A stretch of 7,406 bases of DNA from Acidobacteriota bacterium (GTDB taxonomy: Bacteria > Acidobacteriota > Vicinamibacteria > Vicinamibacterales > UBA823): assembly GCA_002714165.1 (NCBI GenBank), contig PAWT01000010.1:40372-47777 (forward strand), in the 5' to 3' direction. Within the stretch, counting starts at the first letter, position 1. The number at the start of each line of letters is the position of its first letter. Positions 1 to 7,406 of this stretch are shown piece by piece. The notes beneath the pieces were generated by a model. That model saw only the letters and a list, made by a program, of their open reading frames with translations. It was not told the DNA's origin and did not search any database. Both the position numbers and the translations under genes were made by a program.

Positions 1-28
1 CGACGCCATGCCGAGGCATCAAGCGTCG
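1..28. other. Strong two-part stem-loop at the left edge of the window
   Basis: An outer inverted repeat CGACGC (1-6) / GCGTCG (23-28) encloses an inner one, ATGCC (8-12) / GGCAT (15-19), with only a small asymmetric internal loop (C7 against CAA 20-22). The pairing is perfect in both arms, so the hairpin is visible by eye. It lies about 90 bases past the stop codon of the minus-strand gene ending at 118. It could be the stem of a terminator for that transcript, but the bases that would show a T-run on the minus strand lie beyond the window. It could equally belong to the neighbouring locus. The structure is seen in the sequence; the role is inferred. Confidence 0.45.
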
Positions 29-65
29 CTCAGCCAAGCATAGGCACTAGAGGAGTTTAAATCAA

Positions 66-82
66 CGGCGACCGGGTCACCG
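66..82 (-). terminator. Weak candidate hairpin after the receiver/ATP-grasp gene
   Basis: Read on the minus strand, this is a six-base-pair stem (CGGTGA with TCGCCG, one G-U pair) around a five-base loop, starting about 35 bases after the stop codon at 118-120. It is followed by TTGATTTAAA, which is AT-rich but not a real T-run. That makes it a marginal intrinsic terminator at best. The larger stem-loop at 1-28 is the alternative end point of the transcript. Confidence 0.25.
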
Positions 83-117
83 ATTGTTAGGCCTACGCAT
101 AACGACATCCATTAGAG

Positions 118-3090
118 TCAAACCGCCGGCTTTAGAATAACGCCGCTGTGTTTTTGGCCATTCATCTTGACAACAATTGGTGACGGACACCGAACGTGGC
201 GAACGTAGTGCAATTCAGTCGTTGACGATTGGGCCGATAGCCACTCCCAGTCGATGAACCCCTTACCCGCCTGCGAATTGACCGTGAAGTAGCCAATCTG
301 GCTTGCCGTAATGTTCTGGAAAAAATGGGAACCCTGCGACGGCGTAATGGCCATGTCCTCGAATCCCGCTTCTACAATGATACGGGCACCAGAAATCTGA
401 TCCCATCTCACTGGAATTCCTAGGTGTGGGTTTCTAGAACCCCAACGACCCAATCCAACAAGAATGTAAGGCTTTCCCTCATCCGCAAGGATTGCATTGA
501 GTCGCATGATCTCCTCTGCAACCTCCCTTGTCTTTAATCGGTCGAAGGTCTCCGCATTGACCACAACCAGATCGCAAACATGCTCAACCAGCCCGTGTCC
601 GAGTACCGCGTCGCTCGCGCACACCAAATCTTCGCGGTCGACGTCACCTATTTCCAGTTCGCTAAATTCGCGCGATAAGGCTAGAGGTCGAAGCTGTAGA
701 AACGCAAACTCTCTTGGCTGGTCATCAGAGGGCTGTAAATTACAGGCAAACTCTATCTCCACCGGCCCGCCGGTGGCACGTTTGCCGACCTCGAGCAATG
801 ACTGTAGAAGCGGCGCCAGTGGAAACACCTTGTGCTTCAATATCGGAGCAAAACTCACAAGTCGGACGCCCGGCCGGGCAATGTCATCGTAGATCGTGTC
901 GTTCTCCGGCGAGAAGGTCGATCCAACAAACTGGAGGCTCCCATCCCGCTCAGCGACATCCAACTCCATTTGCTGTAGCTCTGTAGATAAACCGTCCATC
1001 TCAGATATTTCACGCTGTCCAAGCCGAAGTGCGTAGAACGACCGCTGCGAGTTTCGTAACATGTCATCAACCGAGGAAAACTGCACGACCTGCTGAGGGT
1101 ACGCTGGAGAGAAGCGGAAGCAAGCCTCTCCATCGACCACAGTGGCGCCAAAACCTAACGCAACGGCAGCAATACCGTCCTCCGCGGCGATCGGCGCGAT
1201 CGGGTAGAAATTGTGTGACCGTGCTACGCCGGCGATGTCCGGATAGAAACGATTAGCGTGCTGGACACCCGTCAACTTCTGGATAACCACCGCCATCTTC
1301 TCTTCTTCAAGACGATACGGCGACGCATTCAAATACAGTTTCGAACTCTGACGGAACATCGAGAGGTACACTGCCTTCACTGCATCAAGCAGCCGACGAA
1401 CTCGATCAGGTTCGTCGTTTGGCAACATTACAGTCTCGTAGACACCCGCGAACGGCTGGTAAGGCGAGTCTTCCAGTAGACTCGATGATCGGACAGCCAG
1501 AGGATAGTTCATCATCTGAGCAAGATCGGCCAGCTGCTGCTGAATCGTCGCCGGAAACCCAGCAGATCTAAAGCGCTCGGCCAATGCGTCATCATCGCCA
1601 CACTCGATGGCGAAGTCCCGCAACTCATTCGCTTCAAGGAATTGATCGAATACTTCTGTCGCCAGAACGACGGACGGTGGCACGCCAATGCGGATACCTG
1701 GAAATTTCGATTCAAGACGTTCATCAGCAAGGAGCGCATTAGCAAAGGCAAGCCCACGGCCCTTTCCACCGAGTGACCCAGCGCCGATCCGTCCGAAGGT
1801 TCGCACCGGATCAAAATGATCGCGAGCAAAATCAGCCACAATGCCACGGTGCCGCTGCTCGTTGTAGTCATGGATTGCTTGGACCAATACATCCCGCAAA
1901 CCCTCTACCGTTTCATAATCGGAAAGCTTACGGGGCCGCAAGAAGTGCGCGAGGTCAAATTCGGTGCGTGCCTTCAACCACCGTGAAAAATGATTCCTTG
2001 CACCGTGAAACGCCACACTCTCAGCAGGCGCCTCCCGCAATTGCGTTTCAAGTTGGCGAAGATCCTTCGCCACTGACACAATCGAACCATCCGGTCGACG
2101 GAAAACAAAATCACCAAAGCCGAAACCTTCCGTCATAAACTCCCGAAGGTTGTTTAATAGAAACGGGGACTCCTTTCGGACATAAGAGACATTAGCGGCT
2201 TTGGCTCGTGACACGTGGTCCGAAGAGCCAGAACCAGATTGCAACATAATTGGTACGTCTGGCTGAAACGTACGTACTTGCTCTGCAAACTCAAATCCAG
2301 CCTCAGAATCAATCACCCCGCCCTTCGGAAACGCAACATCGGAAATCACCCCGAGCACGTCTGACTGATATCGCTCGAAAAACTCCCAGGCTTCCTCATA
2401 GGAGGTACACAGTAGAATTTTCGGCCGTGCCTGAATACGTATCAACTTGTCTGCCCGATTCATCCCGTCAGGAAGCAGATTCTGTGTATGACGGACGAGT
2501 TCGGTATAGATAACAGGTAGAAAAGATGAATAATAACGACGGCTATTTTCGATGACGATGATCGCCTGGACACCCATCTCGCCGGTGTCTCGAGAAACGT
2601 TCATCCGATCCTCAACATACTTTACGATCGCCAGTAGAATCCGAACATCGCCTTGCCACACGAAGACCTTATTGACCGTTGACACTGCAGAAGCGTGAGC
2701 AAAACTGTCCAGGTCTCTCGTGTCGTAAGCCAAGCCGATCACCGGCGTCTTCAGGCCTGCTTTTACAATTTCTTCTGCGAGTTCCTCAGCGCTCATATCG
2801 CCGACATGTGGCGATGTGATAACTAGGTTGTATCGACTTTCGTCACGGGCCAGAGCTAGAGCCTCGGCACCAGTGGAAACACGTTGTAAACGCGGGGTGT
2901 GATGTAAATCGAGGTCGAGGAACTCGGTGAGCATTACCTCGCTAAGACGACCGTCTTCAGCGAGAATAAACGAATCGTAAAGCGTCGAAACGAGAATAAT
3001 ATTATTGACGCGATAGAGTCCGACTTCCTGAAAGCTACGCAGCCGGTTCCCTGAACCGAACGACAGATTGTCCGGCCGTTCATCGGACAT
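118..3090 (-). CDS. Receiver-like domains fused to a PEP synthase/PPDK-type ATP-grasp domain
   Basis: Residues count from the ATG at 3090 (990 aa). Residues 29-160 resemble a response-regulator receiver without its phosphoacceptor: the position expected to be Asp is Ser93 (VITSP), and the conserved Lys is not evident. Residues 175-325 form a second receiver-like unit with a plausible acceptor Asp251 (ISDVAFP), a Ser near 285 and Lys306, but a long insert after its first strand. Residues about 432-805 are a PEP/pyruvate-binding ATP-grasp domain as in PEP synthase and PPDK: SLGGKGRG with Lys443, AVRSSSLLEDS with Arg534, FAG, VEIEF with Glu780 and LQLRP with Gln799. The phosphohistidine swivel domain and PEP-binding TIM barrel that should follow are absent. 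Instead, residues 815-990 carry conserved-looking motifs GRWGSRNP, LGIPVRW and SQGSHFFQN. It is probably cytosolic, as no signal peptide or membrane segment is seen. The start is uncertain: the frame extends to a TTG at 3123 (1001 aa) with GGAAG only 4 bases upstream, whereas the ATG has GAGG 11 bases upstream. It lies 95 bases downstream of gdhA. The function is unknown; a regulatory or phosphotransfer role is inference. Confidence 0.88.
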   Translation of the reverse strand: MSDERPDNLSFGSGNRLRSFQEVGLYRVNNIILVSTLYDSFILAEDGRLSEVMLTEFLDLDLHHTPRLQRVSTGAEALALARDESRYNLVITSPHVGDMSAEELAEEIVKAGLKTPVIGLAYDTRDLDSFAHASAVSTVNKVFVWQGDVRILLAIVKYVEDRMNVSRDTGEMGVQAIIVIENSRRYYSSFLPVIYTELVRHTQNLLPDGMNRADKLIRIQARPKILLCTSYEEAWEFFERYQSDVLGVISDVAFPKGGVIDSEAGFEFAEQVRTFQPDVPIMLQSGSGSSDHVSRAKAANVSYVRKESPFLLNNLREFMTEGFGFGDFVFRRPDGSIVSVAKDLRQLETQLREAPAESVAFHGARNHFSRWLKARTEFDLAHFLRPRKLSDYETVEGLRDVLVQAIHDYNEQRHRGIVADFARDHFDPVRTFGRIGAGSLGGKGRGLAFANALLADERLESKFPGIRIGVPPSVVLATEVFDQFLEANELRDFAIECGDDDALAERFRSAGFPATIQQQLADLAQMMNYPLAVRSSSLLEDSPYQPFAGVYETVMLPNDEPDRVRRLLDAVKAVYLSMFRQSSKLYLNASPYRLEEEKMAVVIQKLTGVQHANRFYPDIAGVARSHNFYPIAPIAAEDGIAAVALGFGATVVDGEACFRFSPAYPQQVVQFSSVDDMLRNSQRSFYALRLGQREISEMDGLSTELQQMELDVAERDGSLQFVGSTFSPENDTIYDDIARPGVRLVSFAPILKHKVFPLAPLLQSLLEVGKRATGGPVEIEFACNLQPSDDQPREFAFLQLRPLALSREFSELEIGDVDREDLVCASDAVLGHGLVEHVCDLVVVNAETFDRLKTREVAEEIMRLNAILADEGKPYILVGLGRWGSRNPHLGIPVRWDQISGARIIVEAGFEDMAITPSQGSHFFQNITASQIGYFTVNSQAGKGFIDWEWLSAQSSTTELHYVRHVRCPSPIVVKMNGQKHSGVILKPAV

Positions 3091-3185
3091 AGTAAGAACC
3101 GCCTCACGCAATGCCCTGAACAACCAACTTCCACCACTGGCCGTCCAGAGTACGCGCTAAAATATATGTCGACTTCGGTTCACGC

Positions 3186-4610
<1,425 letters not shown>

Positions 4611-4624
4611 TCAACGCCAAACTT

Positions 4625-4653
4625 AATATAAGCACCCCTCACTGGAGCGACAA
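4625..4653 (-). promoter_or_regulatory. Probable sigma70-type promoter of gdhA
   Basis: On the minus strand TTGTCG (4653-4648) and TATATT (4630-4625) are separated by exactly 17 bases, the optimal spacing, and each differs little from TTGACA and TATAAT. A TGC just before the -10 region could act as an extended -10. Transcription would begin near 4618, giving a leader of roughly 38 bases that contains the strong ribosome-binding site. A short inverted repeat, GAC-GGGTT-GTC, overlaps the -35 element and might be an operator half-site pair, but it is too short to argue for strongly. The boxes are seen; activity is inferred. Confidence 0.5.
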
Positions 4654-4732
4654 CCCGTCAATATATCACGGACTTCTGGGTGATTAGGATGCGTAGGCTG
4701 AGAGTCTGGGCTAGAAAATAATAACTTCAAAT

Positions 4733-4752
4733 CCTGCCCCTCCCCGATACCC
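4733..4752 (-). other. G-rich tract upstream of the gdhA promoter
   Basis: The minus strand here holds four G-runs in 20 bases: GGG, GGGG, GGGG and GG, separated by 4, 1 and 2 bases. A two-layer G-quadruplex is possible, but a three-layer one is not, because the last run has only two Gs. It lies about 30-50 bases after the stop codon of the VWFA-related gene and about 80 bases upstream of the gdhA -35 box. It could influence the 3' end of the upstream transcript or simply be compositional noise. The rest of the 4581-4780 gap shows nothing further beyond the gdhA promoter and ribosome-binding site. Confidence 0.25.
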
Positions 4753-4780
4753 AAAGAAGCACGCCGCTTAGAAACTGGAA

Positions 4781-6817
4781 TCAGCCAGTTACCCTCATGG
4801 CGAGGAGTTGTTGATCTGTTTCGTCTCCAACGGTCGCCGTCAGCTCGATCAGATACTCGCCTGGCGCCAAACTTGAGAGCGGTAGGTCGAGCACGTAAGT
4901 TGAGGCAGCCACCGCTGAGGGCTGAACTGGTAAATCCGCCATTGACTGACCACCGCGATTAAGAAGTTTAGCGGCGACATTCGGCTCGGACGAACCCTGA
5001 CTGTAGGCCTCAACACGGACCAACAGACGGTCGGTTCGCCTAAACTCGCGACCAGCTTCGGGTATAGGGTCAGGGTCGGCTCGCAACTGACGCATCTCGA
5101 AAGCGTTCTGCGCGCGAAACACCATCACTGACCCGAGCGATAGGTCAGCTGCCGTAAAATCCGGCACGACAAGGGTCATGACGTTATCGTCAATCACCTG
5201 CTCGCTCACACCGAGAACTGATAAATCGAGACGTAAAGGCCCAGGTTCAGCCTCAAAAACCAATTGTTCAGGCTCAGCCATCCCACCGTCCGTAAGAACC
5301 GAGGGACTACTGGGAACCTCACCCTGAAAGAAGACCGTCCCGCCATCTCCACTAGCGGATAACCCGACCTGCACAGGCTCATCTCGTCGCTGTCCAGGAA
5401 CCCGAGGTGCTGGCCGCCAGACAAACCTCACCTGCGTAAGCCCATTGTCACCCCTGGTCATACCAATCCACGTCTGCACGAACCGCTGATTCCGCCGGGC
5501 GGTCAACAATGCAAGTGCTGTGTCAACTTCCGACGGTGGCTCAGGCGAAGAGTCAGAATCCTCGAGCCGGCTCAAATCCTCTGGGGATAGTGCCCAAAAC
5601 CCAGGTCGCGCGCGCACCTCGACGTCACGCCTAGGCACTCGCACCTCAATCCTATGAAACTCACCGTCAGCTGGCATCTCCCTTGAGTTGTAACCGAGAA
5701 GATAATAGGTGCTTGCATCCCTAACCGCGCGCTGAAGACCTTCAGTGGGGTCGTTTCGATTCACGATCGCATAGCCGTCTGTCGTATCAGAGATCGATCG
5801 CAAGGTGCCAATCATGGCGCCCATCATCTCCCGGTCCGTGGTAAACCCGACCCCTTCATCCATACCAAACTCGAATGATGCAAGGCCCCGAGGATCCAGC
5901 GAGTAGATCGAGGTATTCGCTCGGTTTGCAGTATCAAACAGACGCTGCAAATCAGTCTGCAATGTAAGGTCCGAAGTCATCTGCATCGCCTGCTCCCGAG
6001 GATTACCACTCCTTACAAAAGGGTTCCGCATTCGGGGATCGGTAAACTGCGTTGCATTGACGCCTCGTAACTGCGGAGGGAGAATATTAGTGAAACCTTC
6101 GCTTACCAAGATCACCGACTTCCGGCCCTCCCGCAGACCTCCGAGGCGAGTAATCAGTGCTCGGAGACCCGTCAATGACACTTCGTTCCTGATCTGCTCG
6201 ATCGTCGAGGGAGACGCGTGCATATAACTGGCCTCGAACCGGTTTTGCGGTTCGTAGTCGTACTTGCGCCCAAGAAAATCTTCAATCGTTGCCACCACAG
6301 CTTCGTGATCACGGGTCATCTGCACGGCGTCCAATGGCGTGAGGGGATACATGACGCCGATCATGTCAGTCGGCGCAAGTGTGCGGATAAACTTGATTAT
6401 CGGCTCGCGGATTCGAAGGCTTGCGCCCTGACGCACATGGTAGTCATCAAGATAGATGGCAAACAGACGCACGTCAGACCGTGCCGCTTCACGTTCCTCG
6501 TCGAACCTACTACGAATCGGACGAACAGGTTCATCCGAAATGGTGGCAGGTGTAATCCGAATAAGCTGAAAAGTCTCAACGGTCTGTTGTAAATCATCCT
6601 CGTAGACTTCGAAGTCTTCGGCTGTCAGGTCAACGACGGGATCATCGTTCTTATCGGTAACGATGACGTCGACCCTAACAAAGTTAATTCCGGCACGAAA
6701 CACCGGCTGCTGAGGTGCGTCCTGCTCAGCCTGTTCCTGCTGTGACGCCGCTTGACCAGGACCACCCAGACAGACCGTAAGCACTAGCACGACTGTCAGC
6801 AACAACCACCGTCTCAT
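4781..6817 (-). CDS. Exported VWFA-related protein, acidobacterial type
   Basis: The 678-residue product starts with a clear Sec signal peptide: MRRW, a hydrophobic core at residues 5-17, and a likely cleavage site after GQA (residue 23). Residues 38-86 form the beta-rich segment typical of this family (INFVRVDVIVTDK, LTAEDFEVYED). Residues 116-410 are the von Willebrand A-like domain, with LFAIYLDDYHV (118-128), GRKSVILVSEGF (231-242), IYSLDPRGL (304-312), YYLLGYNS (371-378) and HRIEVRVPRRDVEVRARPGFWAL (388-410, given as key span). This order is characteristic of the 'VWFA-related Acidobacterial domain' family (TIGR03436). The metal-site motif is not a canonical DxSxS: Asp124/Asp125 are followed by Tyr and His. 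Residues 440-678 are a C-terminal extension, probably beta-rich, that I do not recognise. A Cys at 16 is not in a good lipobox. The ATG is preceded by AAGGTGGTGA with good spacing. The partner or ligand is unknown; a periplasmic or surface location is inferred. Confidence 0.9.
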   Translation of the reverse strand: MRRWLLLTVVLVLTVCLGGPGQAASQQEQAEQDAPQQPVFRAGINFVRVDVIVTDKNDDPVVDLTAEDFEVYEDDLQQTVETFQLIRITPATISDEPVRPIRSRFDEEREAARSDVRLFAIYLDDYHVRQGASLRIREPIIKFIRTLAPTDMIGVMYPLTPLDAVQMTRDHEAVVATIEDFLGRKYDYEPQNRFEASYMHASPSTIEQIRNEVSLTGLRALITRLGGLREGRKSVILVSEGFTNILPPQLRGVNATQFTDPRMRNPFVRSGNPREQAMQMTSDLTLQTDLQRLFDTANRANTSIYSLDPRGLASFEFGMDEGVGFTTDREMMGAMIGTLRSISDTTDGYAIVNRNDPTEGLQRAVRDASTYYLLGYNSREMPADGEFHRIEVRVPRRDVEVRARPGFWALSPEDLSRLEDSDSSPEPPSEVDTALALLTARRNQRFVQTWIGMTRGDNGLTQVRFVWRPAPRVPGQRRDEPVQVGLSASGDGGTVFFQGEVPSSPSVLTDGGMAEPEQLVFEAEPGPLRLDLSVLGVSEQVIDDNVMTLVVPDFTAADLSLGSVMVFRAQNAFEMRQLRADPDPIPEAGREFRRTDRLLVRVEAYSQGSSEPNVAAKLLNRGGQSMADLPVQPSAVAASTYVLDLPLSSLAPGEYLIELTATVGDETDQQLLAMRVTG

Positions 6818-6969
6818 CGATCACCACCTTCGCGATCGTCCACGCTCAGCCAGAGCACCAGCATGCTCCTGAGAACTATGACGACATGATAGCATCTTCG
6901 GACTGACCGGCTGACGCGTGATGCGTAACGGCTCTCGGGTTTCCAACGGAGCGAGTCGGACTCCTGCCC
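6818..6969. promoter_or_regulatory. Divergent intergenic region with short inverted repeats
   Basis: These 152 bases separate the starts of two divergently transcribed genes, so both promoters should lie here, although I cannot name convincing -35/-10 pairs. On the minus strand TATCAT (near 6885-6894) is a fair -10 but has no good -35. Two dyads stand out: CAGAGCA/TGCTCCTG (6851-6871), with one bulged base around a short loop, and ACGC-GTGAT-GCGT (6914-6926). Either could bind a regulator. The ribosome-binding site of the VWFA gene (AAGGTG, 6830-6825) is at the left end. Confidence 0.4.
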
Positions 6970-7406
6970 ATGACACCAAACACTCCACCGGCGCTCACCA
7001 CGCTTACAGAAGACGAGCTACTTCTTCGCGAAAGCGTTCGTGCCTTCGCTGACACCGAAATACGGCCACAAGTGCACGAGATGGATGACCGTCAGACTAT
7101 TCCGAGGACTTTGCTTGACGCTCTGTTCGCCTTGGGTGTCATGGGCGTAGAGATTCCTGACGAATTCGGTGGCGGTAACGCGAGCTTTTTTCACTCCGTT
7201 CTTGCTGTTGAAGCACTCTCGCGAGTCGATCCGTCGATTGGGGTCCTAGTCGACGTGCAGAACACACTCGTTATCAACGCTGTGCTTCGGTGGGGCGATG
7301 ACGCGCTCAAATCAAAGTATCTTCCAAGGCTCGCATCGGACACGATTGGAGCTTATGCGCTCTCTGAGGCTTCTTCCGGAAGTGATGCGTTCGCCCTAAA
7401 AACCCG
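6970..7406 (+). CDS. Acyl-CoA dehydrogenase, N-terminal part (runs off the window)
   Basis: The 145 visible residues are the amino-terminal half of a flavin-dependent acyl-CoA dehydrogenase, which forms trans-2-enoyl-CoA and passes electrons to electron-transfer flavoprotein. The helical N-domain (ELLLRESVRAFADTEIRP, about residues 16-33) is followed by GVMGVEIPDEFGG (56-68). VQNTLVINAVLRWG (96-109) closely matches the short/branched-chain (2-methylacyl-CoA) members. The family signature ALSEASSGSDAFA (130-142) fits the FAD-binding pattern residue for residue. The catalytic Glu lies beyond the window, so the substrate class is only suggested. The ATG is the only good start: the frame closes at a TGA at 6919-6921 with no ATG, GTG or TTG between. 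Its ribosome-binding site is weak (GGA nine bases upstream; GGAG at 6948-6951 is too far). A role in branched-chain amino-acid or fatty-acid breakdown is likely. Confidence 0.95.
   Translation, partial: MTPNTPPALTTLTEDELLLRESVRAFADTEIRPQVHEMDDRQTIPRTLLDALFALGVMGVEIPDEFGGGNASFFHSVLAVEALSRVDPSIGVLVDVQNTLVINAVLRWGDDALKSKYLPRLASDTIGAYALSEASSGSDAFALKT

Noticed and set aside
497..2513. Several plus-strand open frames of 73-131 codons and minus-strand frames inside the receiver/ATP-grasp gene
   Set aside because: They overlap a gene with clear domain motifs throughout; their translations are low-complexity, rich in Arg, Ser and Pro, and show no recognisable domains.
3137..3148. CTGG-CCGT-CCAG hairpin in the gap between gdhA and the next gene
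   Set aside because: Four base pairs with no T-run; it occurs by chance too easily to be called a terminator or attenuator.
4665..4752. Plus-strand stretch with TTCAAATCC and a C-rich end, resembling the T-arm and 3' end of a tRNA
   Set aside because: The five bases before TTCAAAT (ATAAC) do not pair with those after it, no matching G-rich acceptor strand is present upstream, and no anticodon arm can be drawn.
4757..4772. AAGC/GCTT hairpin followed by CTTT after the VWFA gene stop on the minus strand
   Set aside because: The stem is only four base pairs and the T-run is only three bases, too weak to call an intrinsic terminator.
6218..6592. 124-codon plus-strand open frame within the VWFA-related gene
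   Set aside because: It lies opposite the conserved VWFA domain, has no plausible ribosome-binding site that I can see, and resembles no known family.

Overview
The window looks like a chromosomal stretch from a member of the Acidobacteriota. The strongest pointer is the gene at 4781-6817, which encodes an exported protein of the 'VWFA-related Acidobacterial' type, a family concentrated in that phylum. The other genes are ordinary bacterial metabolic genes and do not narrow the taxonomy. I see no transposase, integrase, CRISPR array, tRNA, rRNA or phage gene, and nothing marks the region as recently acquired.

Layout from left to right. Positions 1-117 are non-coding, with a strong stem-loop at the left edge (1-28) and a weaker hairpin at 66-82, both downstream of the first gene. 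Positions 118-3090 (minus) encode a large multidomain protein: a degenerate receiver domain, a second and more canonical receiver-like domain, a PEP synthase/PPDK-type ATP-grasp (PEP/pyruvate-binding) domain, and a C-terminal region of unknown function in place of the usual phosphohistidine and PEP-binding domains. Upstream of it on the same strand, separated by 95 bases, is gdhA (3186-4580), a hexameric NADP-type glutamate dehydrogenase with all its catalytic lysines. A 200-base gap (4581-4780) holds a gdhA ribosome-binding site, a plausible sigma70-type promoter and a G-rich tract. Then comes the VWFA-related secreted protein (4781-6817, minus). A 152-base divergent intergenic region (6818-6969) separates it from the 5' part of an acyl-CoA dehydrogenase gene on the plus strand, which runs off the right edge.

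How the genes fit together. gdhA joins 2-oxoglutarate and ammonium to form glutamate. The adjacent PEP/pyruvate-binding protein carries signalling-type receiver domains and an apparently intact nucleotide site, but lacks the His-swivel domain needed for normal PEP synthase chemistry. It is therefore more likely a regulatory or unconventional phosphotransfer protein than a glycolytic/gluconeogenic enzyme. A carbon/nitrogen link with gdhA is possible, but rests only on adjacency. The VWFA protein and the acyl-CoA dehydrogenase appear to be separate transcription units. The most unusual item is the receiver-ATP-grasp fusion. The rest is conventional.
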